Assembly (NCBI GenBank): GCA_003550325.1
Contig: QKWP01000519.1
Span: 203,624-267,623, forward strand
Reading direction: 5' to 3'
Source: Gigaspora rosea
Taxonomy: Eukaryota > Glomeromycota > Glomeromycetes > Diversisporales > Gigasporaceae
Length of the DNA: 64,000 nt
A model generated the notes under the pieces. The model did not search any database. It had not been told where the DNA came from and saw only the letters and a program-made list of their open reading frames with translations. The first letter of the stretch is position 1; each line of letters begins with the position of its first letter. A program made the position numbers and the translations under genes. This document shows, in pieces, positions 1-11,240 of the stretch.

Positions 1-47
1 CACAAAATTATACTATAGTACCCCAAAATTTATTAGATCACGCACTG

Positions 48-109
48 ATCACGCCCTATTTTAATATCATGTGAGTAAAATCACGCCCTATTTTAATATC
101 ATGTGAGTA
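48..109. repeat. Tandem duplication of about 30 bp
   Basis: Two near-identical copies (48-77 and 80-109) of a 30-bp unit containing ATCACGCCCTATTTTA lie 32 bp apart. No coding role is visible. Confidence 0.8.
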
Positions 110-292
110 TGAAAATCATTTAAATAACACCTCAAAAATATTTATTTACTATAAAAAATATAAGTAAACGCGTTGGAACCCATCGTTCAAAGCCTCAACC
201 CATCGTCTTTTTGACCAATAGGTATATAGTATAGTAGAATTTACTGTTATATAAGTTTTATTTTATATATTAACTATTTAAAATAGCTAGTT

Positions 293-640
293 ATGTCTAA
301 TTCAATTAGTACTTCAAGATTTACTTGTTCTCTTTGTACACGTTCACGATCTTACAAGACTCAACGTGGTCTTAAACGTCATGAAACAATAAAACATAAG
401 GACCATAATATACTGTCTTTGCATATATTGCCACTACCTAACTATGAGCTTGATCATATTAAAAAAGCTATGATATGAGAAATTTAGAAGCATCTAAAAA
501 GCCATCATCGCACCGTTGGAAATCAAGTATTTAGCAGTGAGAATGCCTTTGTAGGAATATTTGGTAAATATCTTACACGATATTCTCTATGTGGTAATTT
601 TTATCAATATTGTTTTAGTGGAGACAATTCATATACAAAT
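293..640 (+). pseudogene. Decayed short C2H2 zinc-finger gene
   Basis: The first 61 codons form an open frame with one C2H2 finger near the N-terminus (CSLC, then HETIKH; residues about 12-35), followed by an acidic/basic linker. The frame then meets a TGA at 476-478 and a second stop about 6 bases later, but beyond the stops the same frame still reads like protein (for example KSHHRTVGNQVFS) until about 640. This layout, one N-terminal finger then a conserved tail, resembles the C2H2 locus at 15438. A short real protein of 61 residues ending at 478 is an alternative. Family assignment beyond the finger is from general resemblance only. Confidence 0.45.
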
Positions 641-1206
641 ATATATCTTTATTAATAATACTATGATTATTCAAGTTAGATCTTTTCTATTTAGTGCTTC
701 TACTGTATATACACTATGTACAAATATGAGTTTGCTTTTAATATTAAAAAGTTTATACAGTAGTCATATTTTTATATAGTAAAATATACTACATACTTTA
801 GTATACTTGTATAGTTTTATAAAATTTGACTATAAAAATTGATCTACATTTGGACCCCAAAATTTTGGGGTTACTCAAATATGATGAACCAAACACGCCG
901 ATATGTTTTATTAGTAAGATTTTCAATTTTTCAAAAATCAAAGTTAAAAGAAGTTTCGTTAAGCGAAAAAATATAGTATAAATTGTATAAAGTAGTATAT
1001 ATATACAGAGAAAATGTTCAAAGAACCATTGTCGTCATAACACAATTATTTTGGTCTTTTAATTGTAAAATTTTTCAAAAGTTAGGTCCTTATTTTTAAT
1101 TATTTTCACTTTGGACCCTTATATGTAATTATTTTCATTTTTCGTGCCTTTATATGTAATTTCCCTCATAAATAAATAAATAAATAAATAATAATAAACC
1201 GAAGAA
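641..1206. other. AT-rich spacer, no gene seen
   Basis: No supported reading frame. It holds a short dyad around GACCCCAAAATTTTGGGG (852-870), a TAAA run near 1170, and the 3' flank of the ZZ-finger gene. Confidence 0.5.
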
Positions 1207-2373
1207 TTAATAAAATCTGGACAACACGGGTGCATTAGTATTATAATAAAGATAAGATCTATGAATTGGTCGGGCAAGTCTTATAAATATATGCGTGGAA
1301 TCATGGTTATTATAGTTTGTTTCGCGATACTTCAGTTCACATTGCCCACATATATCAAAGTCTTGGCAATGTCCACACTGTAAAAGAAAAGGTTGTGTAT
1401 ATAAAGAAAATTGATGAATGGTAGTGCTTAGAATGCGTTATTATGCTAGTTTATAAGCTAGACTTACTTTATATCTGATGCCACAAATTGGACTTTTTCC
1501 ACAAATATCACAAGTAATTTCGGTATGTACGTCTACAAAAAAGAGTCAAAATTAGCATGAAATAGCTAAAAAAAAAAAAAAAGCTTAAATAAGAATGTTT
1601 TATTACAAGTTTCCATCGGTGTAAAAGGGAATCTTGGAAGTAATATAATTCGTGGGTCAAAATTAATAGGATATTTGATTTTGAGGAATATGTGGTCTGG
1701 ATTATGATTCGAACCAATACATGTATCACATAAATCGAAGTTGACACAATTACCGCACTATTTGTTGAGGAATGATTTTAATAAGGGAGATAACTGTGCA
1801 TAGGAAGAATGTATGAAGATTACCTTGTAACGGTATCCTTTTATTTGAAGTCCACATGAATCACAATTAGCATCATGCCATGTATTATCTATAGGATAAA
1901 AACAAATTTTGGCTAATAAAAATAATCCAAAACTCACATTAACTTTTAAATATTACTTACAATCACTATACCGTTTTTTACTACTATCAGTCTGGTTTAA
2001 ACTTTTATTTTCAAGTAAATTTGCAATTTGTTCACGTAATGAGCTTATTATACTTGAATTTTCACTTTTTTCTAACATCAAACTATTACACTCCTTTCGT
2101 AAACTTGAATTCTCATTTTGTAGCTGAGAGATCTGAGACTTTAGATTTGTGGTTTCTTGATTCTATTAATAAAATAATAAAATTTTAGTTTTTTTAATTA
2201 GTTGTTTTAGTGTATTACAATTGCAATATTACTTACCTCCAATTGTTCTGGTTTAACGTCACTGCAATTATATGCCTTTATATTGTATTAATTTGAAAAT
2301 TGGTTAAGATGTATATATTGATTTCATTTAAATGATTGTATTTTACCTCTTGACGAATATCACTACAATTCAT
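1207..2373 (-). CDS. Coiled-coil protein with two ZZ-type zinc fingers, seven exons
   Basis: Read on the minus strand, exons at 2347-2373, 2237-2275, 1961-2162, 1824-1888, 1607-1757, 1468-1532 and 1207-1377 join in frame into 239 residues. All six introns are 66-90 nt and GT-AG. Residues about 25-85 are rich in E, Q, L and S and look like a coiled coil. ZZ finger 1 spans about 94-140 (C98xxC101, then C112xxC115 and C121xxC124, followed by the paired histidines of NHNPDH). ZZ finger 2 spans about 166-215 (C169xxC172, C184xxC187, C193xxC196, then NHDSTH). ZZ domains bind two zinc ions and usually mediate protein contacts, for example with N-termini, histone tails or autophagy cargo; the partner here is unknown. 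Each finger is interrupted after its R-Y-K, and each is preceded by an intron in the same phase, which points to an internal duplication. No frame damage is seen, so it is probably functional. Exon 1 (9 codons) is the least certain. Confidence 0.85.
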
Positions 2374-3927
2374 CTTTATCAATTATTGATCGTTAAAACA
2401 AGAAAGACTGTATTAATTAATGTATTAAATGTGCGTCCGATATTTTATATATCCATTTAATAAAATTGGGGTAACACAATTGGTTTACTAAACAAAATCA
2501 CGTGGTTTAACAAAGGAATTACTTCAAATGACAAGCAAATTCGAATAAACTTTTTTATTTGAATTCTAAGAATATCTGATAATGTATTATATAAAAAATT
2601 TAATTGAACTTATTTGAATAGTCGTGGAGATATTTTCATTTAAAATTTAAAAAAAATCTGTTTAGCATATGTCAAATTTAATAATTTTTTATTTAAACTT
2701 TACAAATATGAAAATTCAATAAAAAAAAAATTTTTCTGTTTAATTAGGTAGTTGTCAATAAACCTTCTAAAACTTTATTGCGGTTAGATACCTCTACTAC
2801 TATCCAAATTTGATAAAATTTTTTTTATTTGAATTCTACATATTCTTAGAATTCAAATAAAAAAAAAAAGTAATAGATTTACTTGGACAGTTGTCAAAGT
2901 ATCTTCATTAAGGCTTTAAAATATTCAAACATAAAAGGTAATAAATGTAAACTTTAAGCGAATAATTATGTAGAATTTAAATAAAAAATTTGCATCAAGA
3001 TTACTTCGATCAAAGTTTAAAAATTTTGCCGCAGCTTATTTGATAAACATTTTAAACTTTAAAACATTGAGCGAAGGTTTTGACAGCCACTAAAGGTGTT
3101 CTCAAGCACCTTAATCAATCTGTTGGAACGATTCTGAAGGTAAATTTTTATTAGTAAAAAAAAAAAATAGTATAACGAACCAAATGTATTGATTATTCCA
3201 ATGAATAAACCGCTTAAAAAATTTTAGCATACCAAAAATGTGTATAAGGTTTGTGGCGCAGACAAAATTCTTAAAATTCGTTAAGATTAGGATCAGGGTT
3301 AGGATCTAGAGAGAAGTAATTTATATATAACACCTAATCTTGAAATCTGTTTCGTAGTTCCCCTTGTACACATTTTACACATTTTCGGTATGCAAAATTT
3401 TATTTAGCGGAACGTTTAACATATCAAGGATATTTATCATTCCAATCGACAAGAGATAGAGGCCTAAACGTCCATCATTTTCTTTTGTTTCGATTTGTAA
3501 AAACAATAGTTGCTAAATGGTAATAATGATAAAAAGGGTTGCTCAAACATCAATCGCAATCAAAATTTTATTAATTAATCGTAATACTTAAACACAATAA
3601 ATTAATTACGTGAGCATATTTATCATCCATGCTCAGCATCCATACTATCGGTTCTCAAAAATGGTCTAATTAATAACGCCATAATGGTTGAGCACTATCT
3701 CAATCACTAGCTAATCACATCGAGCGTGCTGCTTGTGAACACCCTAAGTAAACTCAGTGGTTATTTGAATACTACATAGCTGTAGAGTTCAAAAAAAAAA
3801 CTTTCATTGAGTTTACTTAAGTAGTTGCCAAAAAACCTTTGATAAAAAATTTTTAAAAAATTTTAGGAGAGGATATCTCCACGACTATCCAAGTAAATTC
3901 GATTAAATTTTTGGGCAAATTTCCCCG
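2374..3927. other. Intergenic region with decayed inverted repeats
   Basis: No coding signal. It contains dyads with the TTTTATTTGAATTCTA core (for example 2824-2866) and half copies near 3755-3910. Around them lie GATATCTC and GTAGTTG motifs shared with the palindromes at 43.7, 49.4-50.5 and 62.8 kb. An inverted-repeat element is at 3210-3415. Confidence 0.5.
3210..3415. mobile_element. Short inverted-repeat element (MITE-like)
   Basis: A left arm containing AGCATACCAAAAATGTGTA (3226-3244) is matched in inverted orientation by ACACATTTTCGGTATGC near 3375-3392, with AT-rich ends on both sides. No target duplication was identified, so the limits are approximate. Confidence 0.45.
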
Positions 3928-4481
3928 TGTTACGGGGAAAATCGTAGGTTTATTAACTTATGTACGAAAAATATATAATTTAGTGATAAGGCAATTCGCC
4001 AGAGGCGTGACGTTGGTGATTTAGCAATATTTATTAAAAGATTTATTAGGGAATTTATTGAATGTATTATATAATGAATATTAGAATCCCGTAGGATATG
4101 TGTGTAGTAAGAGCGAAATTACAGAGCTTTTATAACTTTTATTAGACTATAATTAATGAGGTTTTGGGAGAAATCATGAAGGATCACGGTAGAATCACTG
4201 ATCTACGATCACGGAAGAATCTCGGTATAATCACTGATGATTATGTGATTATAGTAACGATCGCTATATTTATAATATTTAATAACTATTTTTAACTAAT
4301 CTTTAATTCATGATTTCTTCTCTTTAGGATTTCTCAAATTATTTCGTCTTGAGTGGAGTACGTGTGACCGATTGTGAACTGCCGATATGCCGATATGCAT
4401 GATTGATCGACAACTGAAAAGAAAAGTGGCGCAGTGTATTATAAATGATCTTCTGATATGTCACGTTTTTACCCCGTGACA
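3928..4481 (-). repeat. 3' LTR of the Ty3/gypsy element
   Basis: A 554-bp copy of the terminal repeat with TG...CA ends. Compared with the other LTR it lacks a stretch around ATAATTAAAGGGG and has AAGAAAAG where the other has AAAAG. On the minus strand the body next to it ends in the purine-rich GGGCGAG, a weak polypurine-tract candidate. Confidence 0.9.
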
Positions 4482-4564
4482 CTCGCCCATGTTTATTTTA
4501 TGCGTCCCACGCATAATTTAATCTATAGATTATGTATCGATAGATTATATATTTTTTTATTTGG

Positions 4565-5640
4565 TTAGGTAGAACCTTCTCTAATATGATATCTTTTCAA
4601 AAAACATTGATTTATAGGAGTTTTGATGATATTTCCATCGGTAGTTCGCAGCTTAAAAACTCTTTTTGTCAAAATTCTGTGTACGATAAAAGGTCCTTTC
4701 CATTTGGGGTAAAGTTTGTGGCTTTTCTGAGAAGCCTTATAGACTAGAACTTTATCACCCTTTTTTAGATCATCTAATGGTCGGAGTTGATGATCATATC
4801 AAATTTTGGCCGATTTTTGGGCATTTTCAACTCTTTCGACTGCGGCAGCTCTTGATTGGGGTACAATTTCGATTAATTCAAATAAGCGTTGAAGGAATGT
4901 CCTCTCTAGTAATTCCTCCGATTCACTTGGATGAATTGGTAGACAAGCTTCTCGTCCATACACTAAATAAAAGGGCGTCATCTTTGTGGTATCTTGTTTA
5001 GCCGTACGATAAGCAAATAAAATTGATGAAATTAAGAGGTCCCAATCTCGTACGTTAGTCACGAGTTTGGCTATGGACTTGCAAAGAGTCTTATTAAAAC
5101 TTCGACTAATCCGTTTGTTTGAGGGTGATATGGTGTCGAATAATGATGGTCAATTCTAAATCTTTTTAAAAATTCATCAATTAGTAAATTTCTAAAATGT
5201 GTTCCCTGATCCAATAGTAGGTATTGTGGGCACCCATGCCGGCATACTATATCCTCAAAGATAAAATCGGTGACCTCGTGGACATTGGCATTTTCGATAG
5301 CTTTAGCCTCTGGCCATTTTGTCATATAGTCCTTGGCTACGACTATATATTTGTTTCCTTGTGATGTTCTAGGCAAAGGTCCCACTATATCAATCCCTAT
5401 TTTATAAAATGGTGCTTCTACTGGAATCGGATGTAACGGCAGTTTGGCTAAATTTTTTCATCTCCTCTGACATGCATCACAAGTACGAACATATTTTCTT
5501 ATATCTTCGTACATTTGAGGCCAGTAATATTTATCTTGAATTTTTTTTAAACATGATATCTTTTCCTAGGCGTCCTCCCAATGGATGTGTATACGTCAGG
5601 AATAAAATTGGTTCGATTTCTTACTTCTGAATAACCCTTA
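4565..5640 (-). pseudogene. Integrase part of pol, frameshifted
   Basis: On the minus strand an H2C2-like zinc segment (about 5640-5400, broken) is followed by an rve catalytic core with the first Asp in AKDYMTKWPEA, the second in LLDQGTHF and the Glu in NGLVE. Right after the Glu (about 5100) a one-base loss shifts the frame; the product continues at 5062-4799 and, after one stop, into a GPF module (KWKGPFIV) that ends at TAA 4565-4567. Integrase inserts the cDNA into the chromosome. All three catalytic acids are still readable, but the frameshift and stop make a working protein unlikely. Confidence 0.85.
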
Positions 5641-6191
5641 AAAGTCGATTTGCTTTCTGCTTGTTTTTTTTATAAAGCAGATTTTTTTTAACTTCGAAGA
5701 ATTGACTTTGTGCCTAAATACTTCGTCGTTGTTGTGGTGTAAATATCTGAGGTAAGGTATGTTCCGTCAAATAAGTTTTTAACTGTTGATATCGGAGTGG
5801 TTCCATCTTGATGTGCCAGGACACTGACTACCTGGGCTGTATTTAATTTAATGTCAGGTTTTAATCCGAGTAGAATGACTTTTAGTTATTATAATTTAAG
5901 ATTATTTTATTTCTCCGTGGTCACGTGATGCTTCGACGTAAGGATTCGAATTCAAATGTTTAAATTTGATACGTTAATTAATCTATCTTGACGGAATAAT
6001 CAAGAAGTGAGTACCGGTATTTGTATTTCTAATTTTATACATAGGTTTGCTAATACTTATCTATTGGCCAAAGGCCACAGCAAGACGACTTTCGATTTTT
6101 TGAAAATATTTTCGTCATCATTTCTTCTGTAAACCTAGAAATATCACTTCATAGAACTTCGGAACTACTTAAAAAAAAATGATGAAGAATA

Positions 6192-6390
6192 TTTTACTTT
6201 TTGCGCGTATTGCGGTTTACAGGCAGAGCACCTTACTTTTCGCGCATTTTGCGGCTTACAGGCAGAGCACCTTACTTTTTGCGCGTATTGCGGCTTACAG
6301 GCAGAGCACCTTACTTTTCGCACGTGTTGCGGCTTACAGACAGAGCACCTTACTTTTTGCGCGTATTGCGGCTTACAGGCAGAGCACCTT
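6192..6390. repeat. Five-copy 39-bp tandem repeat
   Basis: The unit containing GGCAGAGCACCTTACTTTT recurs with exact 39-bp spacing (unit anchors at 6222, 6261, 6300, 6339 and 6378). Because 39 is a multiple of three, it keeps two plus-strand frames open and produces spurious repeat peptides. It lies inside the non-retroviral segment of the LTR element. Confidence 0.9.
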
Positions 6391-6559
6391 TTTTTTTTTT
6401 TAATACCAAAAATTGAGTAAAAAGTTTTTTTTTTTTAAAAAAGTATTTATTATATAATAGTGCCGTTTTAACAGCATTAATAGTTTTAGTTAGTATATAT
6501 AATATCAGGATGTTTGGGTAAGTAGTTGGTAATTCTTTGACCGTTTTATCAGTGGCTAG

Positions 6560-7085
6560 AAATTAGTTTTTAATTATATCATTATCTAAGTTTTGCTTAA
6601 TTATCTTAATATAGTATTCGGGAGTTCCAGGTGTAAATTTAGGTTGTAATTCCAATGCAACAAGTTCTTCATTACATCGATCAGCATCAAAGGGTCTTTG
6701 TCCAGTTGATATTTCCAAAATAAGGATCCCAAAATTATAGACATCAGCAGTTTGTGTAAACTTTGACTCGATGAGACTTTCGGTGCAACATAAGGTATAA
6801 CTTTATCTTGTAGGATATCACCACTATGGAAGTCTATATGAATATATCCTGCATTATAAATATTTTCTAAATCTTTTGAGATATCGGAAAGTAGCTTTAA
6901 TTTAGTCTGTTAGGTAAGTTTTTCGAAAATTTTCTCTCAAAAATTTATAAAGGCTTCCATTATCTGTACGTTGAAATACTATTAAGTATTCATTTTTGTA
7001 TTTTGAGCCAATTCATATATTTTAAGCTTAGTACTCCAAAATCCATATTCCATAAGACTTTCAAATTATATTTGTCCAAGTTTTT
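6560..7085 (-). pseudogene. Protein-kinase catalytic-domain fragment inside the LTR element
   Basis: Short minus-strand stretches spell kinase subdomains in order. About 7080-6930 is a hinge-like segment (GFWSTKLKIYELAQ in broken frame). About 6890-6830 is the catalytic loop, HIDFHSGDIL, where HRDFHSGNIL would be usual. About 6790-6700 is the activation and F-helix region with TADVYNFGILILEISTGQ, then RPFDADRCNEELVALE. The frame shifts at least twice. This is the tyrosine-kinase-like type that is massively expanded in Rhizophagus. It lies between the RNase H and integrase parts of pol, so it was captured by, or inserted into, the retrotransposon. Confidence 0.75.
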
Positions 7086-7109
7086 ATAAAAAAAAATAAA
7101 TTTTAATTG

Positions 7110-8100
7110 TCTTTATCTACTTAGGTACATCCTCAACAAAGCATCAACGTTCGAATGTTTTCTCCCGGTGCGGTGGATAATTGAATAATTATACGGCTGT
7201 AATCTTAAAATCCATCAAGCTCTGACTCCTTTTGGTTCAGCTGTATATAACCACTTGAGGGCCACATGATCCTTTATAAGCGTAAAATGTTTGGCTCCTA
7301 AATAGTGATGAAAATGTTCTACTGCACATACGACCGCTAAACACTCAAGTTCGGGCGTTGAATAATTTCGTTCTGGTTTGGAGAGCCCCCTACTTGCATA
7401 CGCAACTACATATTCCTTTTGTTCCCTATCTTTTTGGGATAATATGGCTCCCAATCCCGTGCCCGATGCATCTGTATGCAAGTAGAACATTTCTTCGAAA
7501 TTGGGGTATCTTAGTATAGAGGCTTTTACTAAGTGCCTCTTTAAAGTTTCGAAGGCATGTTGTTTTTCTTCAGTCCATTTATATGTTACGTTTTTTTCTA
7601 GAAGAGGGCGAGCAATATTTGCGAACCCCTTAACAAATCGTCGATAATAGGAGGCCAATCCAAGGAAGCCTCGTAGCTGTCTAATGTTTAACGGTACTGA
7701 AAATTCTTTAACTTTATTTATTTTAGATTCATCGGGCTTTATTCCTTCTCTACTTATTATGTGTCCTAAGTAATGTAATTCTGTTTGAAAAAAATTGCAC
7801 TTTTCTAAATTTAACTTAAGTACCGCGTTTTGGAGCCTTTCTAAAATAATTTTTAAATGTTTTAGGTGATCACAAAATGTTTTCGAGTAAACATTTATAT
7901 CATCTAGATATACTACGGCGTACTCTCCGATACATTCCTGCAAGATTTTATCCATGAGCCTTTGGAATGTTTCTAGAGCATTATACAACCCAAATGGCAT
8001 CACGTTAAATTCGTACATGCCAAATTTGGTTGTGAATGTGGTCTTTTCTCTATCCTCCTCTTTTACCCCAACCTGCCAGTAACCGCTCATAAAGTTGAGG
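7110..8100 (-). pseudogene. Reverse transcriptase (C-terminal part) and RNase H of pol
   Basis: This minus-strand segment resumes the RT after the 714-bp insert with STLNFMSGYWQV, then contains the YLDD active site (VVYLDDINVYS), the thumb and the RNase H domain (HTDASGTGLGAILSQ, then ELECLAVV). A stop at 7215-7217 interrupts the conserved RARWILRLQ block; the same frame continues as RKHSNVDALLRM up to about 7115. These enzymes copy element RNA into DNA and degrade the RNA strand. The continuation upstream of the insert is at 8823-9574. Confidence 0.88.
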
Positions 8101-8108
8101 GTCGAAAA

Positions 8109-8822
8109 TATAGATGCTGGTGAAATTAAATCAGAGTGGTGAAATGATTTCACCATTTCACCAATCATCAATCAGTAATGGTGAAACTGGTGTAACTTGT
8201 GAATTGGTGTAATTGGTGTAATTGGTAAATTGGTGAATTGGTGAAATGGTGAATTGGTGAAATGGTGAATTGGTGAATCAGTGGAATGGTGAAACAGCGG
8301 AATGGTAAAATGGTGAATTTCCAGAGTCTGGAATTATTTCAGCCTGGAATTCGGTTAGGTTTTTGTTCAAGTTTTTACATTTTATGTTTTTACAGGCACA
8401 CTTTGAGGTCAGAACTATTAACCGTTTATAGGACTGAGCAAATTTACCAATTCACCATTTCACCAATTCACTGTTTCACCAATTCACCATATGTTTTTAC
8501 AGGCACACTTTGAGGTCAGAACTATTAACCGTTTATAGGACTGAGCAAATTTACCAATTCACCATTTCACCAATTCACTGTTTCACCAATTCACCAATTC
8601 ACCATTTTACTAATTCACCAATTCACCGTTTCACCAATTCAATTCACCGTTTCACCAATTCAACAATTCACCAATTCACCAATTTCACCAATTTCACCAA
8701 TTCACCAATTCACCAATTTCACCAATTTCACCAATTCACCAAAATAAAATTTTGGTGTAATTCTGGTGAAACTATTTCACCATTTCACCTGGTGAAATGG
8801 TTTAATTTCACCAGCATCTATA
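8109..8822. mobile_element. 714-bp foldback element with 8-bp target duplication, inserted in RT
   Basis: Perfect terminal inverted repeats start TATAGATGCTGGTGAAATTA and run at least 21 bp. The element is flanked by a perfect 8-bp direct repeat GTCGAAAA (8101-8108 and 8823-8830). The body is almost entirely GGTGAATT-type repeats on the left and their complement TTCACCAA on the right, so the whole element can fold back. It includes a direct duplication with a 107-bp period (8401 to 8508). Removing the element and one duplication rejoins the RT frame in the FSTLNF motif. The 8-bp duplication suggests hAT-type mobilisation. No transposase is encoded. Confidence 0.93.
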
Positions 8823-9605
8823 GTCGAAAACCATTCAGCCCCTCCGAATGTATCCAGGTGATCATTTATATGTGAAAGAGGGTAAGTGTCTTTTTTAGTT
8901 ACCGCATTTAACTTACGGTAATCAACACAAAAACGAAGCTTCCCTACTTTCTTTGGGACAATTACTACGGGAGATGCCCACGGACTAAAGGCATCTCGAA
9001 TTAGCCCTTGTTTTTTTAATTTTATAATTTCTTGTTTTATAAATTCACTTTCTCTGTGGGCGGCTCTATAGGGACTCTGGTTAATCAGGGCGGCGTCTTC
9101 GGTATTAATGGCATGAGTAAAGATTTCGGTACGACCCAAATCTTCAAGACCTTTTGCAAACATTATCTTCTTACTCAACAAGAATTTCTCTATCTCTTGA
9201 CTTTGTTGGGGTGTAAGATCCTCATTTTCAATGATTCGTTGAATTTTCGATTCCACCGGATCTTCCTCTTCTTGTTTCTCTAAAGGTACCTCTACGATAT
9301 TCTTAAGTAATAGAGCGGGATTTTCATTAAAATATTCCTCTATAAAGCAACCTTCTACTTCATCTCTTTCTTCATTTTCTTCGTAATCGAATTCATTGAA
9401 GGTATCACCACCTTCGCTATTATAATTTTCTTCCTGTTCATACTGTACAAGTCCTTCTAATCCGGTGTTAGTAATTGGGATTTCTGCATTTTTTTCTTTA
9501 TACCGTATATATAATTTTTGCTTGTCAAAATAAATTCGAGTATTCGTTTTCTGGAACCAATCGGTTCTCAACAATAATGTCTCTTCCAGAGATTCGATTA
9601 CGCAA
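8823..9605 (-). pseudogene. Protease-RT linker and N-terminal reverse transcriptase of pol
   Basis: The minus-strand frame runs from LLRTDWFQKTN (end of the protease/linker region) through an acidic linker into the RT fingers (AFSPWASPVVIVPKK, LRFCVDYRKLN) and stops being RT exactly at the 8-bp target duplication at 8823. The frame is shifted by one relative to the protease upstream (about 9600). Confidence 0.85.
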
Positions 9606-10344
9606 AGGTCGTGGGAATTACGATGTCCTTTAATTTTATTTTTACATCTTTTACTTTGCCTAACGTCTTCGTCTTCGATCCGGTGGCCGTTATTACCGTA
9701 GTCATGGACTCTTCATCTATTTTTAGTTTTAGTTTGTCAAATAGCCTTCGAGAAATAATACTTACCGCGGCTCCAGAGTCTAGAACCGCTAAAACGAAAC
9801 TTTCCTGTACCCTTACGCAACACCGTGCGGCCATAGTACAGCGTTTTTCTTCAATATTAATGAAATTTGCTTCCTTAGTTGACAGGGGTCGTTTTAATAC
9901 CCGGGCTAAGTTTCTTCTTTGGTTTGGATATTGTAACATTTGACCTACAGTGGCAGTAGTAGGTAATGCTAGGATATCTTTAGCGACGTTATAAGGTAAG
10001 AGGGAATCCACAACTGACAGTTCACGTCTTCCTTTTGATTTTATTATATTAGGCCTCCCTGCTTTAGGATTTTGGTTCGTATTTCTTTCCTGTTCCATAT
10101 CATTTAGTTCTAGAGATTGAAACTTGGCCAGCTTCCTTCCTCTTAACCTCTCACTCCAGTCGGGATTTGTGGGTCGCTTAACTTTTTTGTGTAAGGTAGA
10201 TCCGTTTCCTATATTATATACTTCTCTCTCAATACTGTTATTATCATCTATGATTTCACAGAAGCTAACATTTTTTTCTTGATTAAAGCCCTTTTCACCT
10301 CTATTCGATTTGGATTTGTATGGTTTGGTCCTTTTGACCTGCAA
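9598..10344 (-). pseudogene. Retroviral-type aspartic protease part of pol
   Basis: The frame overlaps the gag end in another frame, as expected for gag-pol frameshifting. After a basic N-terminal region it carries the aspartic-protease signature LAVLDSGAAVSIIS and a downstream beta-strand region (TGSKTKTLGKV). The protease would process the polyprotein. The frame ends at 9598, whereas homologous sequence continues in the next frame, so a single-base change separates protease from RT. Confidence 0.82.
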
Positions 10345-11177
10345 TATCGAGCCATGTGACCTATTTTGCCACAGTTATTACACACAATTTTTCTTCCGTA
10401 ATCCGGATAAATATTATTTTGAGGCCGTCCTTTTATGGTTTTGATTTTATCTGTTACCAGTAAAGCGGCATAGTTTAAAGCCACGGCCTCAATCCTTTCC
10501 TTGAGGTCCCTTAACTTGTTTCCTAATTTGGCCTGCAACTCATGGGTTTTAGTAGGAGTTTGTCCGTAATAGTTGCCTGCCTCCACTCTTCTTGCTGCGG
10601 CTATCGCTTCGTTTAGGTCTTTAGGCGCAGTGACAGCCACGAAAGTGGCGTGATTCTTCTTCAATCCGCTTAAAAACATACTTACAATAAATCCATCCGA
10701 CAACCCTTTATCTAAATTAACTTGACTTAGCAATTTTTTAAATTTTGCTGCATATACATCAACTTTTTCGTATTCCTGTTGTTTTAAGGAGTTCAACTCT
10801 ATTTGCCATCGATGTTGTCGTTCAGGTGGTGCAAAATACTCGACGAACAAATGATAGAAACTTTTCTTTCTTTTTCCCTCATCTTCATTCTTGGTTTTCC
10901 AACTCTTAATATTATCCTTATTTTCTTTAGATCAGTCTGCGGCCATACCCTTTAAATATCCAGACGCGATTTTTATTCGACGATTTTCTATCCAATTATT
11001 AGCTTTGGCGGCATGTTCGAATTCGTCAAACCACTCAAAGGGGTCTTCTTCATCCATACCAAAGAAGCCCTTGACCTTAACATGGTTATTTTTCTTTGGA
11101 GTAGCCGTACTCCCGTTCTGGCTCTCAAGGGACCTTGTCATCATTTCCATGAATTGTTGGAACTGTTCGGTATTCAT
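10248..11177 (-). pseudogene. gag with CCHC zinc knuckle and one in-frame stop
   Basis: The start at 11177 gives MNTEQFQQFMEMM and a retrotransposon-gag core (PFEWFDEFEHAAKANNW). A TGA at 10932-10934 interrupts the frame, which continues in phase with a second capsid part (FAPPERQHRWQIELN) and a CX2CX4HX4C knuckle (CNNCGKIGHMARYC, near 10370). Gag forms the particle that packages element RNA. With the stop removed the length would be about 309 residues, normal for this family. The stop is consistent with a CGA-to-TGA transition. Confidence 0.87.
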
Positions 11178-11222
11178 CTTAGGTGATTATTTATCTAAAC
11201 TTTTTGTTTTGAAGTTGGTAAT

Positions 11223-11238
11223 CTCACAGTCACCACCA
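11223..11238 (-). promoter_or_regulatory. Primer-binding site of the LTR element
   Basis: On the minus strand TGGTGGTGACTGTGAG starts 2 nt inside the 5' LTR. It is complementary to a tRNA 3' end that finishes in CCA, as required for priming. Which tRNA is used cannot be told from this alone. Confidence 0.7.
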
Positions 11239-11240
11239 AA

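Noticed and set aside
3537..3745. Possible inverted ends AGGGTTGCTCAAAC / GTGAACACCCT
   Set aside because: Too imperfect and no target duplication.
6192..6390. CRISPR-like regular repeat
   Set aside because: Units are contiguous without unique spacers, and the genome is eukaryotic.
6179..6416. Two overlapping frames with repeated LLFARIAAYRQST-like peptides
   Set aside because: Created by a 39-bp tandem repeat whose length is a multiple of three; no promoter or domain.
8286..8875. Plus-strand frames rich in FTNSPIHQF repeats
   Set aside because: They are translations of the TTCACCAA satellite inside the 714-bp foldback element.
11223..11238. tRNA gene end (ending in CACCACCA)
   Set aside because: It is the primer-binding site of the LTR element; no tRNA body is attached.
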